Source: Williamsia soli | Lineage (GTDB): Bacteria; Actinomycetota; Actinomycetes; Mycobacteriales; Mycobacteriaceae | Assembly (NCBI RefSeq): GCF_017377795.1 | Contig: NZ_JAFRDR010000001.1 | Location: forward strand, 806,001 to 870,000 | DNA: 64,000 nt | Direction: 5' to 3' | In this document: positions 57,975 to 64,000 of the stretch, in pieces | Layout: the number at the start of each line of letters is the position of its first letter | Position numbering within the stretch: position 1 is the first letter of the stretch | Program-made: the position numbers and the translations under genes | Notes under the pieces: model-generated | Database searches by the model: none | Told to the model about the DNA's origin: nothing | What the model saw: only the letters and a program-made list of their open reading frames with translations

Positions 57975-58032
57975 CCACCCGTTTTGGTACCGCCCACCGG
58001 TTGTAGCCGGTGGATGGCGCAAAAACGGGTGG
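57975..58032. repeat. 58-bp hairpin element, copy B
   Basis: Same outer arms as copy A (CCACCCGTTTT / AAAACGGGTGG) with an inner stem CCACCGG / CCGGTGG around TTGTAG. The right half is nearly identical to that of copy A (TGTAGCCGGTGG or CGTAGCCGGTGG, then GGCGCAAAAACGGGTGG). Confidence 0.85.
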
Positions 58033-58203
58033 GCGGACGGCGCGGGTGGGCCTGATTTCGCCAAGAAATCCGAATCAGTTGCCCACTCACGTCGCTTTAA
58101 CCCCACCCGCCACGCTAAGCTTCGCTGAGCACGTGCGTGTCTGGAGTCCGCCGGAGGGGAAGCCGAGCGGCCGCGACGCGTGCCCCGGAGGTATGGAATT
58201 TTC

Positions 58204-58419
58204 ATGGCATCTGCAAGTAAGCCAGGTGACAACGCCGGTGGTGGAACTCAGTTCCTGACCGTCGCAGAGGTCGCATCCCTGATGCGCGTCTCGAAGATGA
58301 CCGTGTACCGCTTGGTGCACAATGGAGAACTGCCCGCAGTACGCGTGGGTCGGTCCTTCCGCGTGCACGCCAAGGCAGTGCACGACTATCTCGAGACGTC
58401 CTACTTCGACGCCGGATAG
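58204..58419 (+). CDS. BldC-like small MerR-type HTH protein
   Basis: 71 residues from ATG 58204; an upstream ATG at 58180 is less likely because GGAGG overlaps it. An excisionase-like HTH covers about residues 16-65: FLTVAEVASLMRVSKMTVYRLVHNGELPAVRVGRSFRV. It is close to M. tuberculosis Rv0500A and to Streptomyces BldC, a DNA-binding developmental regulator. A global role is inferred from that family. Confidence 0.88.
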   Translation: MASASKPGDNAGGGTQFLTVAEVASLMRVSKMTVYRLVHNGELPAVRVGRSFRVHAKAVHDYLETSYFDAG

Positions 58420-58640
58420 AAATCCCGACTGACAAACTCAGAATCGCCTCCGAGTTCGGCATGTCGACCGCACCACGCGGTCGATTGATCGAGCGGGCGA
58501 TTTCGTCACCGGTGCGCCGGGCGGTAAGGTTTGCAGTCGACCCGTTCGCCGGTGCTCTGGCGCGCGAAGTAAGTGAGCCAGCCTGTGTGGACGGCCAAAA
58601 CCTGTAGGACCATCCGGTCAGATCGTGAGGAAGTTCCCAG

Positions 58641-58742
58641 ATGGGTTCAGTGATCAAGAAGCGCCGCAAGCGCATGTCGAAGAAGAAGCACCGCAAGTTG
58701 CTGCGTCGCACGCGAGTGCAGCGCAGGAAACTCGGTAAGTGA
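58641..58742 (+). CDS. 33-residue basic ribosomal protein (bS22 type)
   Basis: Tiny ORF starting [17 protein letters not shown] and ending RRKLGK; 19 of its 33 residues are Lys or Arg. It appears identical to the M. tuberculosis Rv0500B product as I recall it, and carries the AURKAIP1/Cox24-like motif. In mycobacterial ribosome structures a protein of this type (bS22) lies in the 30S subunit near the decoding centre. GAGGAAG lies 9 nt before the ATG, and an intrinsic terminator follows. Confidence 0.92.
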
Positions 58743-58757
58743 GTTTTCTTTCCTCAG

Positions 58758-58788
58758 AACCCGCCGCTTGTCGGCGGGTTTTGTTTTG
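58758..58788 (+). terminator. Intrinsic terminator of the bS22 gene
   Basis: Stem AACCCGCCG / CGGCGGGTT (58758-58766 and 58772-58780) with a 5-nt loop followed by TTGTTTTG. This is the only classical hairpin plus T-run that I see in the window. Confidence 0.85.
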
Positions 58789-58857
58789 TCAGGACGCGGG
58801 TTTGAATTGGTGGAACCCGAATCCCCGTCTCACTGGGTGAACCGGGGATCGAGTCCG

Positions 58858-58863
58858 TACGCT
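58858..58863 (+). promoter_or_regulatory. -10 hexamer TACGCT (leaderless epimerase gene)
   Basis: TACGCT ends 7 nt before ATG 58871. Confidence 0.4.
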
Positions 58864-58870
58864 GGTCGCC

Positions 58871-59932
58871 ATGGTCGATGGTGAGGGAGTGGTGCAGCAG
58901 GCGCCACGGGTGGTTCTGGTCACCGGCGCGTCGACGTTCCTCGGTGGGTATCTGACCACGAGGCTCGCCCAGAACCCTGCCGTCGAGCGGGTGATCGCGG
59001 TGGATTCGCTGGCCCCCTCGAAGGACATGCTGCGGCGGTTCGGCCGCGCCGAGTTCCTCCGCGTCGACATACGCAGGCCCACCATTGCGAAGGTGATCGA
59101 CCAGGCGGGCGTCGACACGGTCGTCCATGCCGCGACATCGGTGATGGACACGGTCGGACATTCGCCCGCGATCAAAGAGTTCAATGTCATCGGGACGATG
59201 CAGCTGTGTGCCGCATGTCAGCGCAGCCCGACCGTCAAACGATTCGTGATGCGCTCGACCGGCATGGTCTACGGTGCGAGCTCGGCGGATCCCGCGCACT
59301 TCTCGGAGAACACCTCCGCGCGCCGGGAGCCTACCGGCGGGTATGCCCGGGACCTGATCGACGTCGAGGGCTATGCGCGTGGTCTCGGACGTCGCCGCCA
59401 GGACATGGCCGTCACCATCCTGCGTCTGACCGCGATGCTCGGTCCGCAGATCTCGAGCCGGATGAGCAAGTACTTCTCGTCGACGATCATCCCCGTCGCC
59501 ATCGGGCACGAGCCGAGACTGCAGTTCCTGCACGAGGAGGACGCCCTGTCGGTGCTCGAACATGCGACGCTCGCCGGCCGGTCCGGCATCTTCAACGTCG
59601 CGGGTGACGGGGTGCTGACGCTAAGCCAGGCAGTGCGCCGTGCCGGGCGGATCGCGCTGCCGGTGCCGTCGTCGATGCTGGGCACGGTCGCCGGGGTCTA
59701 TCGCGGAATGCGCGTGAGCACGATGCAGCTCGATCAGATCGACTACCTGACGTTCGGGCGCGTGCTGGACACCACTCGGATGCGCACCGAACTCGGTTTC
59801 CGCCCGAGGTACACGAGCATGGAGACGTTCGACGACTTCCTTACTCGAAAACCCTTGGCGCCGGTCGTCTCTCCGGCGGCGTGGCGCCGGGTGGAGGATT
59901 GGACGAGGCAGGCCGCGAAACAGCTGACATGA
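58871..59932 (+). CDS. NAD-dependent epimerase/dehydratase (SDR), Rv0501-like
   Basis: 353 residues, extended SDR. The cofactor motif is VVLVTGASTFLGGYLTTRL near the N-terminus, followed by an acidic VDSLAPS. The active-site Ser/Thr region is RSTGMVYGASSAD. The usual YxxxK may be YARDLIDVEGYAR, where the Lys is not evident, so catalysis is uncertain. Annotated galE2 in M. tuberculosis by position. Confidence 0.82.
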   Translation: MVDGEGVVQQAPRVVLVTGASTFLGGYLTTRLAQNPAVERVIAVDSLAPSKDMLRRFGRAEFLRVDIRRPTIAKVIDQAGVDTVVHAATSVMDTVGHSPAIKEFNVIGTMQLCAACQRSPTVKRFVMRSTGMVYGASSADPAHFSENTSARREPTGGYARDLIDVEGYARGLGRRRQDMAVTILRLTAMLGPQISSRMSKYFSSTIIPVAIGHEPRLQFLHEEDALSVLEHATLAGRSGIFNVAGDGVLTLSQAVRRAGRIALPVPSSMLGTVAGVYRGMRVSTMQLDQIDYLTFGRVLDTTRMRTELGFRPRYTSMETFDDFLTRKPLAPVVSPAAWRRVEDWTRQAAKQLT

Positions 59933-60068
59933 GAAAATGACCGTCAAGATCTAATTTTGAGGGTGCCGAGTGACGAAGAGGTCACCGGGGCGGGGACAAT
60001 CAGGATGCGAGTGCGCGAGAAGCATCACGAGCGGGGAGTCAGGCTTCGGCTTGAGGGAGGTGTGCGCG

Positions 60069-61205
60069 GTGCCTAATCGGGACCAGACGTCCGATGCACG
60101 GACAGCGAAAGTGATCCAGCTCTATTCGAGTTCGCCGGGTCCGGATGGTCAGCCGCGTCGCAGACATCCTTCGCAAGGCTATGGGCCCCAGGCGAGGTCG
60201 GCGGCGGCTCAGCAGAATCCGGTCGGGCATCCGAACACCGATGATTTCGACCAGGCAGCGGTCACCCCGATCAGCGACGACGTCCGCGCCCAGATCGAGG
60301 CCGGCCGGTACGCCGAGGCGGCCAAGACATCGTCGTCCTTCCTGAACCTCGACGGAGTGCGCCACGCGCTCGCGGACACCCTGACCGGCGCGGCCGGATA
60401 CCTGCGGCAGCGCGTCACCGGCGACTACGAGGTCGACGACTTCGGCTTCGACCCGCACTTCACCGAATCGGTCTGGCTACCCGCGATGCGCGTGCTGTTC
60501 GACAAGTGGTTCCGCGTGGACGTGAGTGGGATCGAAAATCTCCCGCTGGAGGGTGGCGCGCTCCTCGTCGCCAACCATGCCGGCACGATCCCGATCGATG
60601 CCCTGATGACCTCGGTCGCGGTCCACGACTATCACCAGAATCGGCGCCACCTGCGTGTGCTCGCCGCCGACCTGGCCTTCGACACCCCTTTCATCAGCGA
60701 GGTCGCCCGACGTACGGGGTCGACCCTGGCCTGCACCGCCGACGCCCAGCGGCTGCTGCGCGGCGGAGAACTCACGGCTGTCTGGCCAGAAGGGTTCAAG
60801 GGCATCGGCAAGCTCTACAAAGACCGCTACAAGCTGCAGCGCTTCGGACGTGGTGGCTTCGTGACCACCGCGCTGCGGGCGGGGGTCCCGATCATCCCGG
60901 TCTCGATCGTGGGGTCCGAGGAGATCTATCCGATGCTCAACGACCTCAAGCCCATCGCGCGCCTGCTGGGACTGCCCTACATCCCCGTCACCCCGACGTT
61001 CCCCCTCCTCGGGCCGCTCGGCCTGGTGCCGTTGCCGTCGAAGTGGCAGATCCATTTCGGGACTCCGATCGCCACCGACCATTTCGACGAGCAGGCGGCC
61101 GACGATCCGATGGTTGTCTTCGACGTCACCGATCATGTGCGTGAGGAGATCCAGCAGACCCTGTTCCGGATGCTCAGTCGCCGCTCCAGCGTCTACTTCG
61201 GCTGA
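60069..61205 (+). CDS. PlsC-like lysophospholipid acyltransferase family protein, Rv0502-like
   Basis: 378 residues from GTG 60069, which has GAGGGAGG ending 8 nt before it; longer frames upstream are Arg-rich and unlikely. An N-terminal disordered region (about 1-100) precedes the acyltransferase domain. The active motif is NHAGTIPID, with six residues between His and Asp instead of the usual four. Glycerol-phosphate motif WPEGFKG follows. No clear membrane anchor. Confidence 0.85.
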   Translation: MPNRDQTSDARTAKVIQLYSSSPGPDGQPRRRHPSQGYGPQARSAAAQQNPVGHPNTDDFDQAAVTPISDDVRAQIEAGRYAEAAKTSSSFLNLDGVRHALADTLTGAAGYLRQRVTGDYEVDDFGFDPHFTESVWLPAMRVLFDKWFRVDVSGIENLPLEGGALLVANHAGTIPIDALMTSVAVHDYHQNRRHLRVLAADLAFDTPFISEVARRTGSTLACTADAQRLLRGGELTAVWPEGFKGIGKLYKDRYKLQRFGRGGFVTTALRAGVPIIPVSIVGSEEIYPMLNDLKPIARLLGLPYIPVTPTFPLLGPLGLVPLPSKWQIHFGTPIATDHFDEQAADDPMVVFDVTDHVREEIQQTLFRMLSRRSSVYFG

Positions 61206-61220
61206 CCGGGACCCACTGGC

Positions 61221-61775
61221 ATGAGCGCTGTCATCGAGGAGGTGGACAGGCGACTGATGCCGTGGCGTCAGGAGCTCGGCGCCGACTGGGACGCCTATCG
61301 CAATCACGTCCGGCGCGTGCTGGCCTTTTGCGACGAGTTGCACGCGATCTCGTTCCGCGCACCGCATACCCCGGTCCCCAGTACCACCGAGGAGTTTCTG
61401 ACTGCCGCGGCCTTCCACGACCTCGGGATCTGGTCGGCGGGTGCCTTCGACTACGTGCCACCGTCGGTGGAGCTGGCGCGGCAGTGGTTGCGTGAGCAGG
61501 ACCGGGGAGACCTGAGAACCCTTGTCACCGAAATGATCTCGGATCATCACAAGGTGCGCAGGGCGGGTCCGCCGGCATCGCCCATCGAGGTGTTCCGGCG
61601 CGCCGACACGATGGACGTCAGCTTCGGTCTCGTGCGCTTCGGGGTCACGCGGCAGCGATATTCGGCGGTCTCGAAGCAACTGCCCGACAACGGTTTTCAC
61701 CGCAGACTCGTCAGTCTGACCATCCGGCGCACCCGCGAACACCCCACCTCGCCGCTGCCGATGTTCAAGTGGTGA
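61221..61775 (+). CDS. HD-domain phosphohydrolase-like protein
   Basis: 184 residues. HD superfamily metal ligands: His in YRNHVRRVLAF, HD in AAFHDLGIW and a later Asp in RADTMDVSF. ISDHHKVRR supplies further His residues. It probably hydrolyses a nucleotide or phosphoester. It follows the acyltransferase by 15 bp, likely in one operon. Confidence 0.82.
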   Translation: MSAVIEEVDRRLMPWRQELGADWDAYRNHVRRVLAFCDELHAISFRAPHTPVPSTTEEFLTAAAFHDLGIWSAGAFDYVPPSVELARQWLREQDRGDLRTLVTEMISDHHKVRRAGPPASPIEVFRRADTMDVSFGLVRFGVTRQRYSAVSKQLPDNGFHRRLVSLTIRRTREHPTSPLPMFKW

Positions 61776-61790
61776 CCTGACCCCCGGAAT

Positions 61791-61841
61791 TGGTGGGTTC
61801 TGGCGGTTCCCACCTGGGGAAACGCTCGCCACAACCCACCA
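61791..61841. repeat. 51-bp palindromic dispersed element, copy 2
   Basis: Arms 61791-61805 and 61827-61841, one mismatch. The central CCCACCTGGGGAAA is at the same offset (18) as in copy 1 at 13963-14013. It sits between convergent genes. Downstream AAGAT...AGTGCT is also shared with copy 1. Confidence 0.85.
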
Positions 61842-61860
61842 AGATGGGGGAGTGCTGGCG

Positions 61861-63060
61861 TCAGCGGCGGAGGTGTTTGACGGCTGCAGCGGCGCCACCG
61901 CCTGCGGCGCCGAGTAGCACCGCCGTCGGGACGCCGATCCTCGCGGCCTTCCGTGCCGTCCGATAGTCCCGGACCTCCCAGCCGCGCACGCGCGCGACAT
62001 CGCGTAGGTCGGTGTCGGGATTGATCGCGACGGCGGTGCCGACCAGCGACAGCATCGGGACGTCGTTGTGGGAGTCGGAGTAGGCGGTGCAGCGTTTGAG
62101 ATTCAAGCCCTCACGGATCGCGAGTGATCGGACGGCGTGGGCCTTGCCGAGCCCGTGCAGGAGGTCGCCGACCAGTCGTCCGGTGAAAACCCCGTCGACG
62201 CTCTCGGCGACCGTGCCCAGAGCGCCGGTCAGCCCGAGCCGCTCGGCGATGGTCTGGGCCAGTTCCACGGGCGTGGCGGTGACGAGCCACACCTGTTGGC
62301 CGGCGTCGATGTGCATCTGGGCCAGTGCGGCGGTCCCTGGCCAGATCTTGTCGGCGATGAACTCGTCGTAGATCTCCTCGCCCACGCGGACCAGCTCCGC
62401 GGTGGAGCGGCCCGCGATGAACGAAAGGGCCTTCTCCCGGCCTTGCGCGACGTCTTCGGAGTTCTCGCGTCCGGTGATCCGGAACTTCGCCTGCGCCCAG
62501 ACGAACTCCATGATGTCGCGGTAGCTGAAGTAGTCCCGCGCGGCCAGACCTCGGGCGAAGTGGATCATCGACGACCCCTGGACCAGGGTGTTGTCGACGT
62601 CGAAAAAGGCGGCAGCGGTGAGGTCGGGCGGTACGACGGTGGGGCGGCCGGGTTCGTCCACGTCGGCATCGCCCTGGTCCAGGCGCGGATCGATGAGGGT
62701 GTCGCCGCCACCGGGCAGCGCACGCTCCCGGAGTTTCGCGTAGGCGGCGTGGGCGCTGGCCTCACCCGCAAGTGACTGACGGAGTTCCCCCGCGGACTGA
62801 CGGAACCTGCCGACACGGCTGGTCAGGGGCGACAGTGGGCCGGATGCGGTCGCGGGCCGGGCTTCGGCTTCCTCGGCGTCGGCTTCCTCGTCGTCGAGGT
62901 CGTCGCCGTCGAGGTCGTCATCATCTGGGGCGTCGTCATCGGGGGAATCGTCGTCGACGAGATCGTCATCGTCGAGCGCAGGATCAAACTGGTCTTCGGG
63001 TTCGTCGAGGCGGGATCGGTCTGCGTCACCGGCGTTGTCGTCGCCCGGAGTATTTGTCAC
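61861..63060 (-). CDS. HAD-IB phosphatase (SerB1-like) with acidic N-terminal tail
   Basis: 399 residues from GTG 63060, which has AGGAGG 8 nt upstream; the ATG at 63066 is too close to it. Residues about 15-75 are dominated by Asp and Glu. The HAD domain has motif [13 protein letters not shown], motif II VTATP, motif III Lys in GKAHAV and motif [15 protein letters not shown]-terminal hydrophobic Gly/Ala segment may be a weak membrane anchor. Serine-phosphatase activity is not proven by sequence. Confidence 0.85.
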   Translation of the reverse strand: MTNTPGDDNAGDADRSRLDEPEDQFDPALDDDDLVDDDSPDDDAPDDDDLDGDDLDDEEADAEEAEARPATASGPLSPLTSRVGRFRQSAGELRQSLAGEASAHAAYAKLRERALPGGGDTLIDPRLDQGDADVDEPGRPTVVPPDLTAAAFFDVDNTLVQGSSMIHFARGLAARDYFSYRDIMEFVWAQAKFRITGRENSEDVAQGREKALSFIAGRSTAELVRVGEEIYDEFIADKIWPGTAALAQMHIDAGQQVWLVTATPVELAQTIAERLGLTGALGTVAESVDGVFTGRLVGDLLHGLGKAHAVRSLAIREGLNLKRCTAYSDSHNDVPMLSLVGTAVAINPDTDLRDVARVRGWEVRDYRTARKAARIGVPTAVLLGAAGGGAAAAVKHLRR

Positions 63061-63149
63061 TCGCATCGCCTCCTGTGGGTCTCGTTCAGCGTAGTCGGTG
63101 CCCGGGCGATGATCGGAGGTCCCGCCGCGCGTGCGCCTGTGAGTCCCGC

Positions 63150-63237
63150 GGAGCGTGCCTGGCACCCACGTGGAGCGTGCCCGGCACCCACGCGGAGCGT
63201 GCCCGGCACCCACGCGGAGCGTGCCTGGCACACTGGG
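63150..63237. repeat. 22-bp tandem array, four units
   Basis: Four head-to-tail 22-bp units starting at 63150, 63172, 63194 and 63216. Each begins GGAGCGTGCC and contains the palindrome GTGCC-N-GGCAC. The last unit ends 6 bp before the start of the glutaredoxin-like gene. Confidence 0.9.
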
Positions 63238-63243
63238 AGGGTG

Positions 63244-63498
63244 ATGATCACGTTGCTCACCAGGGCGGGGTGTACCGCCTGCGCGCGGGCCCGCGCCGAC
63301 CTCGACCCGCTCATCGCCGACTTCGCGGTCGAGTTCGAGGAAATCGACGTCGATGCCATCGCCGACACCGACCCGGGCGTGCGCGCCGAGTTCGGTGACC
63401 GGTTGCCGGTCATTCTCCTCGACGGTCGTGAGCACAGCTATTGGGATGTGGATATCCCCAGGTTGCGAGCCGATTTGCAGGCGTCATCTGGACAGTAG
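63244..63498 (+). CDS. Glutaredoxin-like thiol protein (DUF836 type), Rv0508-like
   Basis: 84 residues from ATG 63244; GTG 63241 is the alternative, and GGGAGG directly precedes both. The redox motif is CTAC (Cys10-Cys13) in [11 protein letters not shown], with the cis-Pro region [10 protein letters not shown]. Thioredoxin fold; a mycoredoxin-like role is possible in a mycothiol-producing organism. It precedes rex as in M. tuberculosis gene order toward hemA. Confidence 0.85.
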   Translation: MITLLTRAGCTACARARADLDPLIADFAVEFEEIDVDAIADTDPGVRAEFGDRLPVILLDGREHSYWDVDIPRLRADLQASSGQ

Positions 63499-63532
63499 TC
63501 CAGACGGTTGATCAATTATCGGGGGGCCGAGT

Positions 63533-63560
63533 TTGTGAATCGATTCACAAGCGGTAACGT
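63533..63560 (+). promoter_or_regulatory. Rex operator and promoter upstream of rex
   Basis: TTGTGAATCGATTCACAA (63533-63550) is a perfect 18-bp palindrome that fits the Rex operator pattern TTGTGAA-4-TTCACAA. TTGTGA can serve as -35, with TAACGT (63555-63560) 16 bp on as -10, so Rex binding would block RNA polymerase. Confidence 0.85.
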
Positions 63561-63680
63561 GATAGCGCGAGTCAGTGCGTTCGCGGTGCTTTTCGCAAGC
63601 ATCATGCCTGCTCCGCGACCCGCAGAAACCGGGGTCCGCAGAGCCGCGGACGGTGGCGCCCAATGAGGAAGACGGTCGGC

Positions 63681-64000
63681 ATGGGGAAGAGTCCTGCAGA
63701 TGCGGGAGACAAGGGGAACGCGGGTTCGGCCGGTGGCCCACAACCCGACATCCCGAGCGCTGCCGTTGCCCGGCTCGCCACCTACCTGCACGTGTTGCGT
63801 TCGATGAGCGAGACCGGCGCCATGGTCGTCTCGTCCGGACAACTCGCAGCGGCCGCAGGGGTGAACTCCGCAATACTTCGAAAAGACCTCTCCCACGTCG
63901 GTTCGGGTGGAGTGCGCGGCGTCGGATACGACGTCAGTCGCCTCGTCGCCCGCATCGCGTTGGCGCTCGGAGTCGAGCACAACCACAACGTGGTGCTCGC
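63681..64000 (+). CDS. rex: Redox-sensing transcriptional repressor Rex (5' part)
   Basis: The gene runs off the right edge; 106 codons are visible. ATG 63681 has GAGGAAG 9 nt upstream, while an ATG 18 nt earlier lacks a site. The N-terminal winged helix matches Rex: IPSAAVARLATYL, SGQLAAAAGVNSAILRKDL and SGGVRGVGYDVSRL. The NAD(H)-binding Rossmann domain begins at the edge. Rex senses the NADH/NAD+ ratio; the upstream palindrome suggests autoregulation, probably together with downstream hem genes. Confidence 0.92.
   Translation, partial: MGKSPADAGDKGNAGSAGGPQPDIPSAAVARLATYLHVLRSMSETGAMVVSSGQLAAAAGVNSAILRKDLSHVGSGGVRGVGYDVSRLVARIALALGVEHNHNVVL

Noticed and set aside
57845-58203. Small ORFs across the twin hairpins
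   Set aside because: The translations only reflect the repeated palindrome and show no RBS or conserved motif.
60477-62000. 507-codon minus-strand frame over the acyltransferase and HD genes
   Set aside because: Both plus-strand genes have family motifs, good starts and RBS; the antisense product has none.
63150-63237. CRISPR array
   Set aside because: Units are contiguous 22-mers without spacers, and no cas gene is present.

Overview
The window is a high-GC actinobacterial chromosome segment. The gene set places it in the Mycobacteriales: an Mce lipid-transport operon, mycothiol biosynthesis (mshA), carD, mhuD, senX3-regX3, a 33-residue bS22-type ribosomal protein and a BldC-like small HTH protein. 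Short Mce gene sets and abundant GTG/TTG starts suggest Gordonia or a close relative rather than Mycobacterium. This is an inference from gene content and order recalled from M. tuberculosis; no database search was possible.

Layout. (1) 1-4603: the 3' end of an mce operon (mceD end, lipoprotein mceE, mceF, two Mce-associated proteins), closed by a strong hairpin. (2) 4680-20087: an aldehyde dehydrogenase and a PrmC-like methyltransferase, then a block whose order matches M. tuberculosis Rv3592 to Rv3579c (mhuD, hydrolase, mutY, carbonic anhydrase, Rv3587c-like, disA, radA, lpqE, carD, ispD, ispF, cysS, rRNA methyltransferase), with extra hotdog thioesterases inserted. (3) 20170-42123: an accessory stretch. 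It holds a membrane protein, esterase/hydrolases, a MaoC hydratase, a DUF2599-like lipoprotein, a berberine-bridge-like FAD oxidase, two tandem giant SARP/BTAD-ATPase regulators, a decayed DUF222-HNH gene, a znuABC zinc importer, a TetR/P450 pair with a clear operator, a dialkylglycine-decarboxylase-like enzyme and a pirin. (4) 42120-64000: a second conserved block in the order of M. tuberculosis Rv0486-Rv0508 and onward: mshA, YbjN-like gene, gpmA, senX3-regX3, Rv0495c-like, ppx, Rv0497-Rv0499-like genes, proC, bldC-like gene, bS22, epimerase, acyltransferase, HD protein, serB-like HAD phosphatase, glutaredoxin-like protein and the 5' part of rex. A CoA ligase, an MFS exporter, a PtpB-like phosphatase and a small acetyltransferase interrupt it.

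Regulation. Several genes have a TANNNT hexamer ending 6-8 nt before the start codon, which indicates leaderless mRNAs. Three sites are especially informative: a perfect 18-bp Rex-type palindrome upstream of rex, a perfect 7-4-7 inverted repeat overlying the P450 promoter of the P450-tetR operon, and a Zur-like box at znuA.

Non-coding repeats are the least explained part. I see a 51-bp palindromic element present twice 48 kb apart, a pair of 58-bp hairpins spaced exactly 100 bp apart after proC, two arrays of a shared 21-bp unit at gene 3' ends, a four-copy 22-bp array before the glutaredoxin-like gene, and an ~82-bp dispersed repeat. I found no tRNA, rRNA, CRISPR array, intact insertion sequence or prophage.
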